Below, piece by piece: positions 1 to 10,155 of a DNA stretch of 61,532 nucleotides. The stretch is from Rhizophlyctis rosea (Eukaryota; Chytridiomycota; Chytridiomycetes; Rhizophlyctidales; Rhizophlyctidaceae). The stretch is from NCBI GenBank assembly GCA_027596075.1, contig JADGJC010000246.1:1-61532 (forward strand), given 5' to 3'. The notes under the pieces were generated by a model, which was given only the letters and a program-made list of their open reading frames with translations, made no database searches and was not told where the DNA came from. The position numbers were made by a program, and so were the translations under genes. Numbering within the stretch: position 1 is the stretch's first letter; each line of letters starts with the position of its first letter.

Positions 1-124
1 CTAACCCTAACCCTAACCCTAACCCTAACCCTAACCCTAACCCTAACCCTAACCCTAACCCAAACCCTAACCCTAACCCTAACCCTAACCCTAACCCTAA
101 CCCTAACCCTAACCCTAACCCTAA
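1..124. repeat. Left telomere, (CCCTAA)n
   Basis: About twenty CCCTAA units run from base 1, the C-rich strand reading inward as expected at a left chromosome end. One variant unit (CCCAAA) lies near 60-66. The array stops at about 124 and meets GGGTTGGGG, so the junction is nearly palindromic. TTAGGG-type telomeres occur in most fungi outside the budding yeasts. Confidence 0.98.
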
Positions 125-1080
125 GGGTTGGGGTGGCGCTGGGGGGGGGGGGAAATGGGATCAATTTGATGCTCGCTCATCCGGACATGTTGGGAGAATT
201 GTCGGAACGGTCAAGCCCCGCAAAACGCGTATTACCGCACCACCACAATGGCCATTGTTCAGAGTCTACCGGGTGAAAGGTACGGATCTTGACTCAGGGA
301 AGTCAGATTGGCAAAGTGTTTGGGGAGTTGGCGGAGGCGAAGCCGAATGGGATGCTTTTGGGACATCAGGATTGGTGTGAGGGGTCGGTGAGGGCGGCGA
401 GGGGAGGGTGAGGAGGGTTGAGACGAGTTTGGGGCTGTTGGTGTGCCTTGGTGAAAGTGATAGGGGTTTGTGAGGTTTGGGGTTCCTACCTTGTACCGTA
501 ATTTTGTAATTGGGTGTGGACTGCATAGGGGGCGTTTCCATGTTATGATTTTCGCATTCTTGATTTGAAATAAGACTTAGGTCCTTGCGTTCGCGGAGGG
601 GACCCATGGAACCATGTGGAAAGCGATTTGCAAGTGGGGAAGAAGCGCCTCGGGACCAGCCTACTAGTGGCTATGTGCCACTTGTATTTTGACAATATCT
701 CTCCGTCAGCACAACCGATGAGAAGATGGAGGACGACAATGACTGCTTACGTAATTAGATTCTGCTATGGGCACAGTCACTACGGTGAGAAGCTGCGGGC
801 GCAGCCATTTCAGGCAATGCGACTGTGCATCTACGAATGACCAGTTTTCCGTGACTCCGCCCCTCTAATTGTAAGGTGTCAAACCGGAGCAACTTCACGA
901 ACCATGGCCGAAATCAGAACAATTGCTCATTGAACTACTAAAATCCAAAAATTATAAAAATAAGGAATACGCAAGCCGCAGATATCAGTTCTATAAGAAA
1001 TCGATATAGCGTTATACCCGAGCAAAGACGCAGCATACCACATCTCAATATACCAGTTTTGTAATTGCAAATCCACCAAC
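125..1080. other. Left subtelomeric non-coding stretch
   Basis: No convincing gene. A run of twelve G lies at 141-152 just inside the telomere. Short ORFs on both strands (266-607 minus, 616-840 plus) have no recognisable domain or promoter context. The last 180 bases are AT-rich and probably hold the promoter of the dioxygenase gene that starts at 1081. Confidence 0.6.
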
Positions 1081-2274
1081 ATGCACTCCATCCATCTTTC
1101 CCAACTTGCCTCCATCACCCTCGAACCCTTCGACGTCACCGACACAACCGGCATTCTCAACTCCCTAGCCAGCGCCGGCTTCGCAGTCGTGCGCGTCATG
1201 TCACCCGAAACCGCCGCGCAACGGTACTCAGAGTTCTGGGACTGGCTAGAAAATCTGGGCTCGGGCATAGACAGGAACGACCCCAGCACGTGGACGGCGG
1301 AGCGGTGGCCGGATCAGATTAAGGGCATTATTAAGAGTTATGGGATTGGGCAGGCGGAGTTTGTTTGGAGGTGTAGGATTGAGGAAGGGGTTAGGAGGGT
1401 GTTTGCGGGGGTTTGGGGGGTTGAGGAGGGGGAGTTGATTGTTAGTTATGATGGGGCGGGGATGTATCCTGTGCCGGAGAGGGAGGGGGGTGGGGCTGCG
1501 GAAGGGGGAATGGTTGGTGGTGCGGATGATGTTGAGGAGGAGGCGGCGGGCAGTAACGCTACGAACAAGAAACGGAAAGGCAAGAGCGCGGCTTCTACCA
1601 ACAACAAGCGTAAACAATCGCCCTCGTCATCATCATCAAAACCCGGCAAACTCATGCACGAACGCGACGACCTAATCAAAAACAACATCCTAACCCTCTG
1701 GCCCCACCGCGACCAACACCCAACCCAAAAACACCTCGACTGCATCCAAGGTGTCCTCAACCTCCGTCCAAACCTCGACCCCGCCGACGGAGGCCTCATA
1801 GTGTACCCAACCTCCCACCACATAGACTGGACCACCATCGATCCTGATTGGCAGAATCGAAACTCCGACTTCTACCGCATCGCGGAGTCATGGAAGCGGT
1901 GTGGAGCACAGGAAGCGAGGGTCTTACGTGCCGACGCGGGATGTATGTTCCTCTGGGACAGCCGCACAGTCCACTGTAACCGCCCCCCGCAACCTTCTGC
2001 CGGCGGCCACACCCGTGCCGTCGTATACATCTGCATGACCCCACGGAGTAAAGCTGATGCGAGCATGTTGCAGAAGAGAGTGGAGGCTTATAAGGCTTTT
2101 GCGACGGGGAATCATTGTCCGCATAGGTTGAGTGTTAATCCGAGTGGGGGGAGGATGTTTAAGAGTGGGAGTTTGGTGAAGGGGAGTGAGGTTGTGGCGG
2201 GGTTGCAGAGGGAGGGGAGGAGGTTTGGCGTTGGGGATGAGGCTGTTAGGAGGTTGGTGGGGTTTGATGTGTAG
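1081..2274 (+). CDS. Phytanoyl-CoA dioxygenase-like Fe(II)/2-oxoglutarate oxygenase
   Basis: Single-exon 397-aa protein. The iron-binding facial triad of the PhyH fold is visible: HRD at residues 209-211 (His209, Asp211) and His298 in TVHCNRPP, with Arg312 in HTRAVV placed to bind 2-oxoglutarate. Surrounding segments (GVLNLRPN, DGGLIVYPTSHH, GCMFLWDSRTVH) follow the usual PhyH order. The substrate cannot be read from sequence. Members hydroxylate lipids, small metabolites or proteins. Residues about 133-200 are a Gly/Glu/Lys/Ser-rich insertion containing KKRKGK and NNKRKQ, which could be a nuclear localisation signal and interrupts the fold before the HxD motif. Third codon positions switch between C-rich and G/T-rich blocks along the gene. 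It is the first gene inside the left telomere. Chosen ATG gives the conserved N-terminus without an intron. Confidence 0.82.
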   Translation: MHSIHLSQLASITLEPFDVTDTTGILNSLASAGFAVVRVMSPETAAQRYSEFWDWLENLGSGIDRNDPSTWTAERWPDQIKGIIKSYGIGQAEFVWRCRIEEGVRRVFAGVWGVEEGELIVSYDGAGMYPVPEREGGGAAEGGMVGGADDVEEEAAGSNATNKKRKGKSAASTNNKRKQSPSSSSSKPGKLMHERDDLIKNNILTLWPHRDQHPTQKHLDCIQGVLNLRPNLDPADGGLIVYPTSHHIDWTTIDPDWQNRNSDFYRIAESWKRCGAQEARVLRADAGCMFLWDSRTVHCNRPPQPSAGGHTRAVVYICMTPRSKADASMLQKRVEAYKAFATGNHCPHRLSVNPSGGRMFKSGSLVKGSEVVAGLQREGRRFGVGDEAVRRLVGFDV

Positions 2275-3038
2275 GTTTTGGGGGTGGTGGGTGGCAGTTC
2301 TTAAGCATGTATATAGTCTAAGCTGTTGGCGTTGGTGCATAAAATATGATCAGCTCGTTTCCATCATGCGACATGGATAGCATAAATCTGGTGTTTTCAG
2401 CTGGATCTCCTGGTCTGATGTTTACTTTGTGTCATGACGGGTCTGGGACATGCTCAGGAGGGAGCTCACTGTCAAACAATGGTGTACGAGTGCAGTTTAA
2501 CCACGTTCGTAACTATTCATTAGTAACAAACTTTTTGTGGCGATCTTTCGATTTTGACTTTTCCTCCTTCTCATCAGGTGGGGTCGGTGTTCTCGGAGTG
2601 TTCCGATTCTTCCGAATCGGCCATTAAGCCGATAGTTCATCATGCCGGTTCCCCATGCCTAAACTGCAGCCGTCATATCCATGATAACATCCTCCACCGA
2701 CCGAGTGGCACCAAGGGGTCCTTCGCCGATCGGGTCAACCATATGGTCTTTCGAAACGCGTTGACTGCGCCGCAAGCGGCCCTGTCCCGCCCTTCGGGCT
2801 GAGTGGGTTACATAGAGGAATAGGTAATACTGAGAGGTCAGAAAGTTCAGAACTGTCAAACCGCTAAAACGCTGCGACGGTATGATGGTGGCGGACTCGA
2901 AGGCTAGTACATGTGGGAAAACATGTGATGGCAAAAGTCTAATCTCACCGGACGTCGTCTGACACGTGGTTCGGCATTTCTGTGCCGATGTCAATGCGAA
3001 GTGTCCGGTCCTCAATCCATTCTGTAAAGAACAACCCC
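2275..3038. other. Intergenic stretch with small hairpin
   Basis: No gene is supported here. A perfect hairpin with 7-bp arms (CCGATTC / GAATCGG) and a TTCC loop lies at 2603-2620, followed by a second short stem (TCGGC / GCCGA). It could be the 3' end of the dioxygenase transcript or chance; there is no adjacent T-run. Confidence 0.4.
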
Positions 3039-3048
3039 CTATATAAAC
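3039..3048 (+). promoter_or_regulatory. TATA box of the Cys-rich peptide gene
   Basis: CTATATAAAC about 105 bp upstream of the ATG at 3151, followed by a long CT-rich leader. A strong TATA element is typical of highly or conditionally expressed fungal genes. Confidence 0.6.
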
Positions 3049-3150
3049 CCTCAAGGCACAGCATCCAACCTTCATCCTCATCTCAGAAACCCTACGTACC
3101 ATCCAACCCCTCTCACCACCCAACTTTCACCCCCCCCACCACCATCAAAA

Positions 3151-3348
3151 ATGTTCAAAAACCTCACCCACTTCATCGCCCTCTTCCTCCTCACCTTCAT
3201 CTTCACCACCGCCGTCGTAGAAGCAAGTTGCTACACCCAATGCGGCGGGTACAGTCCCTGCATCAAAATTTGCGAATGTAACGCCAAGTGCGTCACGACT
3301 TGCGGAGGATACTCGCCGTGCATCAAAAGTTGCCAGAATGCTTGTTGA
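3151..3348 (+). CDS. Small secreted cysteine-rich peptide with duplicated CGGYSPC motif
   Basis: 65-aa precursor with no intron. Residues 1 to about 25 form a classic signal peptide: Lys at position 3, a Phe/Leu-rich core (FIALFLLTFIF), and a cleavage-like VVEA before SCY. The mature peptide of about 40 residues is two tandem modules, each holding CxxCGGYSPCIK followed by a Cys-rich tail, with ten cysteines in all. Even cysteine number and signal peptide suggest a disulfide-bonded extracellular peptide. I do not recognise a named family, so effector, antimicrobial or wall-binding roles are open. The TATA box at 3039 and CT-rich leader support real expression. The stop is TGA at 3346-3348. Confidence 0.75.
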   Translation: MFKNLTHFIALFLLTFIFTTAVVEASCYTQCGGYSPCIKICECNAKCVTTCGGYSPCIKSCQNAC

Positions 3349-4034
3349 TGAATTGGTGGGGAGATGAGATGGTAAGTCATTACTTTGACCGTGCCTGGGA
3401 AGGATGAGGACTGCTGAGGTTCTGTAACTGAATGGTGTTGTTTTGTATTGTACTAGTGATGGAGTCTCGAATTGGCAGATGTGTGTGTGGGTGTACTTGA
3501 TGTGCGTACCCTTCCCGATGAATGATTGGTTTGAAATTGTAATACATTTAGTGCAAGCGAAAGGCGGGCATTCCAGCAATAATTGTGCAACATAGATGTG
3601 ATTGATGTATATCTAGTCTACCTGTTTTGATTCCTTTTTGCCAAAGTGTTCTCAATTTCAGCCTGGTCAACTCTTGATGATGAACGGCGCGTTGTTTGCC
3701 GCGATGCTTAGCGGTTGCATGCATTTGCTGCAGTTTGGTGTGTCTGGGGTGGTTTGTGTAGAGTAGGAATGTACCCGCTTGGGGAAAGATATGAAAGTAG
3801 TGGTATTTGCTTTTGTGCTGTTACACATGGACTAGATGGATGGTACACTCTGTACCAACTTTACCAAGGACCCATCTTTGGCCCTTCAGGGCCAATTTTG
3901 TGCCCCAGGGTTGGTGGGTCCCGGAAGCCGCAGCAAGGCCCACCACAGGACACCCCACCCAACCGTGCCAATCCTCTCTTTCCCTCTCCCACCTTCCCAC
4001 ACAAACCATCATCATCAAGAATCGCAAAAGAATA
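3349..4034. other. Intergenic; 3' flank of peptide gene and TAF13 promoter
   Basis: I see no gene. The last 130 bases before 4035 are CT/CA-rich, as in the other promoters here. ORFs starting at 3715 and 3807 are read-through of this leader. Confidence 0.5.
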
Positions 4035-4646
4035 ATGCCGCCAAAAGACTCCCACGACAAAGACAAAGACCAACCGAAAGAATGGGGCAAGGACGATAAG
4101 ATTGCCCAGCAAGGTGATAATTCTTGTTTGGTTTCCCGGGGCTTGGAGCAGGCACAAAGAAGTTCAGGCGAAAACAATCCCCCATCCCCCCCAAAAACGA
4201 CCGAGAAGACCTTGAACCCCCTTACTGACTCCTTCGTACCAACCCCGCAGTAGCGAAAATCATGTTCGGCGCAGGCGACGTACAAAACCCTTCAGCGGAC
4301 ACCGTACACTTGATGGAAGATATGCTACTAGACTACTGGGCTCACCTCGTACGTGCCCTCCCACACCCTTCCTCCCCTTGCCCTCCCTCCCACCCTCCCT
4401 CCCATCCCCCTCCACTAATCCCACCCACCCACCCACCACACACAGGCAACAAAAGTAAACAAAATCTCCACAGGCGCCCGCATAACAACAAACCACTTCC
4501 TCCAAGCCCTCCAAGACGACCCCAAGAAACTCGCGCGCGCCCAGGAGCTGCTGCATATGAGTCAGGAGTTGGTCCAGGCCAGGAGTTTGGCGAGTGATGT
4601 GCCCGAGATGGCGGGTGGGAAGATGGGGGATGGTGTGAGGTTTTAG
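4035..4646 (+). CDS. TAF13: TFIID subunit TAF13
   Basis: Three exons, 4035-4113, 4251-4348 and 4446-4646, join in phase to give 125 aa. The histone-fold region matches TAF13: MFGAGDVQNP, then HLMEDMLLDY, then exon 3 with TGARITTNHFLQAL and DPKKLARAQELL, in the same order and spacing as the human and yeast proteins. TAF13 pairs with TAF11 through its histone fold inside TFIID and contacts TBP during transcription start. The N-terminal 30 residues are charged (KDSHDKDKD) and not conserved. Intron 1 is 137 nt (GTGATA...CGCAG) and intron 2 is 97 nt with an extreme polypyrimidine run of CCCTCC repeats. The ATG in AATAATGCC is the first in frame after the CT-rich leader. The gene converges on ZW10 with about 300 bp between stops. 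Confidence 0.93.
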
Positions 4647-4953
4647 TGGGGCTTGGAGGGATGGGGTTGAGGTGGGTGGAGTTTGTTTATTCGGTGGTTT
4701 GGTAAATATGGTTGGTGGTTCGTTTGATGGTGGTGGAGTAGATAAGTTCCGCAATTGTAAATGTCGTAAATAGGTATACCTCTCTTGTACATACGTCACG
4801 ATAACAAAATACACAGTGCAATATCATATCAAAATACCTATCAGTCCACCTTCGCTCCTTAGTATTAACTATCTACAAGCGCACATCACCTACTCTATCA
4901 ACAAAAACTGATTACAACCTAGCACACACCAACCAACTATCTCAACCTAAACA

Positions 4954-7900
4954 CTAACTCCTCGGAACCCCCCTGCCAATCTCCTCCAAATTCCTAACCC
5001 TCAACGGCGTATCCGCAAAAAGCGCTCTAACCAACCTCTGCAACTCCCCCCCTCCAAACTCCTTCAACCGACCCGCCCTAAACCGTTCCATAATCTCCGC
5101 AAAACCCAAATCCAACACTTCCGTCAACTCGACAAACTTATTAAAACACGGCACGTAGTGTCGGACGAGTTTATCGGTTTCAGAGGGAGGGTGATTGTCG
5201 AGGTGGTAAAAATCTCGACAGGAGTGGAGGCGGGTAAGCAGCTCGTTGAGACGTTTGGATTCGTCCGCGGCGATGTCGACTAGACGTTCGACTTCGTTAA
5301 TTATTGTGAGGAGGATGTCGTTTATTAGGAGGCCTATGGCGCGGAAGTAGACGTGGGTTGGGAGGACGGGCTGCAGATGGCCAAAGAGTGTTAGAACGCA
5401 AGGCAACTTTCCAATGCGATGTTGTACGTTTACGAATTCGATCCGACATGATCTTACCTTCCAAATCTTCACAAGCAAATCGAGTTGATGCATAATCTGC
5501 TTCACAGCCCTCTCAACAACATCAAACCGCTTCTGCTCCTGCACATCAAATCCATCCGCATTTTCCACACACTCCTTCAAATTGATCTTCTGCTTGTTCT
5601 AGAGTCCGCAAAAAAAAAACTCATCAGTCAAACACCTCCAAAAACCCAAAAACCATTCGCAACCTCCCAAAACAAAAAAGAACCATCCCCGCCAAAACTC
5701 ACCAACTGCGCATTAAAAACCCCCTCCCCCAAAACCCTAAACAACCCCACCAAATCCGCAAACGAAAGCCTCACATCCGGCTTCAAAACCTCCTCCATCT
5801 TCGCACCTTGCTCCATCTTCAACACAAGCAATCGATGCGCAATGTACATGCAGTCGTTGTGGAAAATGATAGCCATCTGAGGGATCAGATCGAACTTTTG
5901 CGTGTTGTGGATCGGCATGACGGCTCGGAAGAGGTCGAGGATGTCGCGGGTGGTTGTGTAAAGGTGTTTTGCGCTGTTTGTGGGGTGTGAATGAGTGTGG
6001 TGTGGTGGGTGGGGGTGAGATGGTGTGGGTTTACCAGAAGGGATTGGATTGTTCTGCTTCGTGGAGGATGTTGTCTACTAATGACATGAGTTTGTGAGTT
6101 TGCCGGCTGATGGTGCAATTTGGGAAGCGGAGAAGGGGACGTGATGCATCCTGCTTTCGCGGTCGACCTTTGGGGACGTTTTGCATGGCACCTAGGTCCT
6201 GCAGCAGTTTTTGGAGTGGGACTGCGATACGTTGCATTAGACACCTCGAATTACTTCATCTCACACACCCACAATCCCCGGATGTCACCTCGGAGCGGCC
6301 CAAACTCACCTTCAGGTTCCTTCTCATCAATGACCACAGTCTCATGATCGTCCGACAACATGATATCCCGCGCGGCACTCAGTAGCGTCACATGCCTCTT
6401 ATTCGCATAATGCACGTCGATCTCGGCGCAATACTTTGACAGATATTTCTGTTCGTCCGAGATCATTCCTACAGGGAAAAGCACGGTTTGGTGAATTGAA
6501 TCATTCCCACGCAAAATGTCATGGTAACTCACCAATATCCACCAGGCGCGCCTCGAACTTTTCACATAAAGTAGCTACATCACCAAATGCGGTGAAACCG
6601 GATGGGTTATCGGGAATGATGGTGCCTAGATACTGAGCGATGATTGTTTTCGAGACGTCGCCCCAGCTGGATCCAATGACGCGGAAGAAAGATGCTTTGA
6701 CGTCGTCGTTGGAATGTGAAGATGATGTACGATTGAAAATCGCGCTTTCTAGAAAGTCAAGCACTGTTTCGAGTTTGTGGAGCACGGCGCCTGTGGATGT
6801 ATTGTGAGTCAAAATAATAATTCCCGTCACCAATACAAGTTCAGGAAGTTTGCGAAAAACATACCAGGATCCAATTGTTTCCACTGGCGAAGTTCCGTCT
6901 CGTAGTTGCATGTGGCTTTCAATACTGGCGGGTCCGCATCCGATTCTGATGTGGTGATCTCCCATCTGGGTTCCGTTACTAATGGGATCCAGACATTCTT
7001 CGACAGAGAACGCGCATGAATCCCAAAATAAGACGCGGCAGCTCCTTGTGCATGCACTGCCTTCATCGCAGCTTGAAGACTGACTGGTATATCCCCAAGT
7101 CCCGGTGCTGATGGAGTGGCATTGAAGGTGATGAACTTCCATGGACGAAGAATACCAAAGCCATACCAGAAACTTCGTTGGTGACGGTGATTGTGATTGC
7201 GTGTACGTTAGACTCTATGGACAGTCCTTGGGATATGATGTACTCCAGCCGATCCCGTAAGCCGGTCGTCATGTCATCATATCGGTTCTGCCATGGGATT
7301 TCTACGGTGAACATCGTCATCGCGCATCTATGAAAAGCAACATTGACGCTATACAGAAGACGTACCCGCATTTGCTGGAAAACGTCAACACCTGACAGCT
7401 CGGGCAATCGATCTAAAACTTCTGCCTACAAGTGGTATCAGCAGAGAACGGTTTCAACTTTGTACGGGCTGCGACATACCATCTTCGATACCGCGAGAGC
7501 AGCTCTTCCATAATCTGCTGTTTTTATCACGTCGTCGTATTCGGAAGTCGTGTCCATACACTAGATGATTGTTCATCAGTTTGTGCAACTAGTGCGCCTT
7601 TCAAAACGTAGACCTACTTGTGACAAAATTTGTAACGACGAAATGAGGAGTTCCGTCATCTGTAACTCCTGCTTTGCATCCTCCTGCTCTTGCACGATCT
7701 TCTTCAACCGTGCTTGCAGTCCGGTCTGTTGAATTTTACACGAGGCTGCATCAGTCCCGCGTAAAGCGATGCCGGTGCAGTGAGTATTTCCCTAACCTCC
7801 TCATCCTCGACTTTCGCAGCCACTGCTTCGAGATTGGATACCAACGACCGCGTTTCGACCTGTATGCATATCGCGTCTTCCAAATGCTTGCGGAAGCCGT

Positions 7901-8171
7901 CAAAGTCTGCAGAGATGTAGGACTCGATTTGGATCTGCGTAAGAAAATGTGAGCAGCCCGAAAACGGTCGTGTATTGCGGTGATGGAGCAGTATATGTAC
8001 TTGCAAGTCGGTTATACTACGGTCTAAGACGTCGGCTGCGTGCTGTAAACTTGGACGTGAGACTGATGTGGTGACGCCTGTGGGGAATGATGTAGGTGTT
8101 TGGGAGGTGGTAGCGTCGTCCTTCGACGTGACAGCACGTAGGATGTGGGCGGCGAACTCAGCGGATGCCAT
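4954..8171 (-). CDS. ZW10: ZW10, subunit of the NRZ/Dsl1 tethering and RZZ kinetochore complexes
   Basis: Thirteen exons on the minus strand: 8171-8001, 7934-7797, 7725-7618, 7560-7480, 7425-7366, 7287-7167, 7083-6865, 6790-6533, 6468-6310, 6191-6035, 5973-5703, 5598-5458, 5370-4954. All phases agree and give 766 aa, close to the 779 aa of human ZW10. The C-terminal half is clearly ZW10: HKLMSLVDNILHEA, the HNDCMYIAHRLL block, SFADLVGLFRVLG, VLPTHVYFRAIG and the terminal LQRLVRALFADTPLR. The N-terminal half is helical and coiled-coil-like, as in the family. ZW10 tethers Golgi-derived vesicles at the ER together with RINT1 and NAG, and in animals also docks at kinetochores; in fungi the Dsl1-type tethering role is the safer assumption. 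The join between exons 5 and 6 has several possible acceptors; I chose the one at ATGGCAG because it alone keeps phase with the strong GTACGT donor. Confidence 0.93.
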
Positions 8172-8433
8172 GATCGTGAGCGTGCAGATTTCCTTCTAGC
8201 TCTTGCTTATATGATATGGACGTGGGTGTAGCTACACGGGAGATGAAGGAGGAGGGAAAGGCCACGAGAACCCGCTGGGGTCGTGGTGTTGCAAGTTGGC
8301 GGGAACTCGGTGCCATGCCAGCTGGCCTACTTGGCGTGGCTTGGGTAAGTACCCAGCCGTTGGAGTGCAGTGCACCGTGCCATCATCAGCAGGACGATCA
8401 GGATCCAAAAATAACACCGCTTACTTGATATAA

Positions 8434-8485
8434 TCACGTGACTGGTTATTCGGCAGCAGTCCTGGAGTGACACTTGTGTCACGTG
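8434..8485. promoter_or_regulatory. CACGTG boxes in the divergent ZW10 promoter
   Basis: TCACGTGA lies at 8434-8441, a second CACGTG at 8480-8485. The latter overlaps a perfect inverted repeat GTGACAC-TT-GTGTCAC at 8467-8482. CACGTG is bound by bHLH factors in fungi. Placement between the ZW10 start (8171) and the secreted-protein start (8955) fits a shared bidirectional promoter, but binding is inferred from sequence only. Confidence 0.4.
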
Positions 8486-8876
8486 CAATGCGACGCTATG
8501 CCGGCGGTTGTTTTGGTCCTTGAGTGGGCTCTTCCCTCCGGGTCGGCGCTGCACTGCTGCACTGTGACACATATGGCCCCCAGTGCCCCAGTGTCCACTC
8601 GTCCCCCCCGATTGCAAAAACCTTCTTTTCATTTGGTTGTGACCCAAGGGGGAATGAAGTCCGTGGGGACGCGCCCAAATGCATTGCCAACAGTGCCCAA
8701 CACACAGCCCGCAGCACGGGCAGCAGGCAAAGGCCCCAGCCTTGGTCGAGAAATGTAAACAAGCCACATTCCCCCCAACCCCCTTTTCAATAAAATGAAC
8801 ACCCCTCTTTCTGAACTTTCCCACGCTATCCCCCTTCGACTTCCTTCCAATATCGTCATAACACAGATCCCCAAGG

Positions 8877-8883
8877 ATATAAA
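8877..8883 (+). promoter_or_regulatory. TATA box of the GPI-like secreted protein gene
   Basis: ATATAAA 72 bp upstream of the ATG at 8955, with a CT-rich leader between them. Confidence 0.55.
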
Positions 8884-8954
8884 CACCATAGCAGCGCGGT
8901 AAACACCCTCCGCCTATCACCTCCTCCACCCATACTCATCGCACCAACAAACAA

Positions 8955-9638
8955 ATGTTCGCCTGCCTCCGCGCGTCCGTCGCGCTGATACTCGTCTTGG
9001 CCATCTTGCCAGCCTGGGCACAACTATGTGCATACGACGTGTTCACAACGTGCAAGGCTAACTTGGCTGACTTCAAGGTGCGTGGTTAAGGCCGGAGACT
9101 GTTATTGACGTCAATGTATGCCGCTGGATGGGAATGTATCATTAATGATGAATTTTATTCATGCAGTCTTCAACATGCGACCCTCTCACCAACAAACCCA
9201 ACGGAACCGCCTTGGTCACCGCTTGTCAATGTTATCAAAACGTCAACCTTGCGTAAGTCTGACATTGCATCATCACCCTTTCATCGTTAAAAATCCCTCA
9301 CTAAACAAGCCCCCTCCACCCAAAACAGCAACTGCTACAAACAATGTGAAGGAAACTCAACCCTCGCAGCAGAACTCGCAGGCGTAAACCAAAACAAAGA
9401 CACTTACTGCCGTCTCGCTGGTCTAAACCCAAACGCCCTCCCTCAACCCCCGCCATGGCAATCTCAGATGCTCCCAACTTCCGCGGCCTCTGTCACTGCG
9501 CAACCGACGCGATCGTCCACACCTGCGTCAACGCAGACGGCCCAACAACAGGGTGGTGCGAATGTCTTGAAAGCGTTTGGAATGGGGTGGGTTGTTACCG
9601 CGCTGTTTGGGGTTGCGTGCATGGCGTTTGCTTTGTAG
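8955..9638 (+). CDS. Secreted Cys-rich protein, probably GPI-anchored
   Basis: Three exons, 8955-9077, 9167-9252 and 9329-9638, join in phase to 172 aa. Residues 1 to about 22 are a signal peptide (SVALILVLAILPAWA). The next 90 residues hold spaced cysteines (CAYDVFTTC, STCDP, ACQCYQ, NCYKQCEG, TYCRLAG) and two potential N-glycosylation sites (NGT, NST). A Pro/Ser/Thr/Gln-rich stalk follows. The last 20 residues (AFGMGWVVTALFGVACMAFA) are hydrophobic after a small-residue patch (GGAN), the pattern of a GPI attachment signal. This architecture is common for fungal surface proteins of unknown function, including CFEM-like ones, but I cannot match the CFEM cysteine pattern. The 3' flank has no clear feature. 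Confidence 0.72.
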
Positions 9639-10155
9639 GTGGATGGTGAATGTTTGGGCGATAGGTGATAGGGATGGACTTTCGCGTATGTGCAGTTCGC
9701 GATAATGTCTACTGCCGTGTAGTTAGTGGCTTTGTGAGTGGACGTGGTTGGTTGATGATGGGGCTGCAAATCATGGGAACGGAGTCCGCTTCACTTGTGT
9801 GTGTGCGTGGGAAGTAATAGTGTCTGTTGCCACCTGTAGAGAGTGACTTTGTTTATAGTTTATTTGATTTACCACCGCGTCTACTTTTTCACTTTCCCCT
9901 TTTGCATTTTAGTATTTACATACACTTTGCTGTGTTTTAATCTAGTACCGTTTTAATATAAAGTCATGGTAGTCCTTGAATTTGATGCGAGAGTGATTCC
10001 CAAATGTCATCGAATATTACACAGTGAAAGGAGGTTGACATGGATGGTCATTATTCAGATGTCACAAATATCTACATACCAGCTCGGCTCCAGCCCAAAC
10101 GCCCGGCTACGTGCCTGACACACCTCCATACCTACATGGCTAAAATCTCCATAAC
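9639..10155. other. Convergent intergenic stretch
   Basis: Non-coding sequence between the GPI-like gene and RPAIN, moderately AT-rich, presumably the two 3' UTRs. I see nothing else in it. Confidence 0.5.

Noticed and set aside
5885..6244. Arg/Pro/Ser-rich ORF inside ZW10
   Set aside because: Wrong frame for the ZW10 exon at 6191-6035, whose correct frame gives the conserved HKLMSLVDNILHEA.
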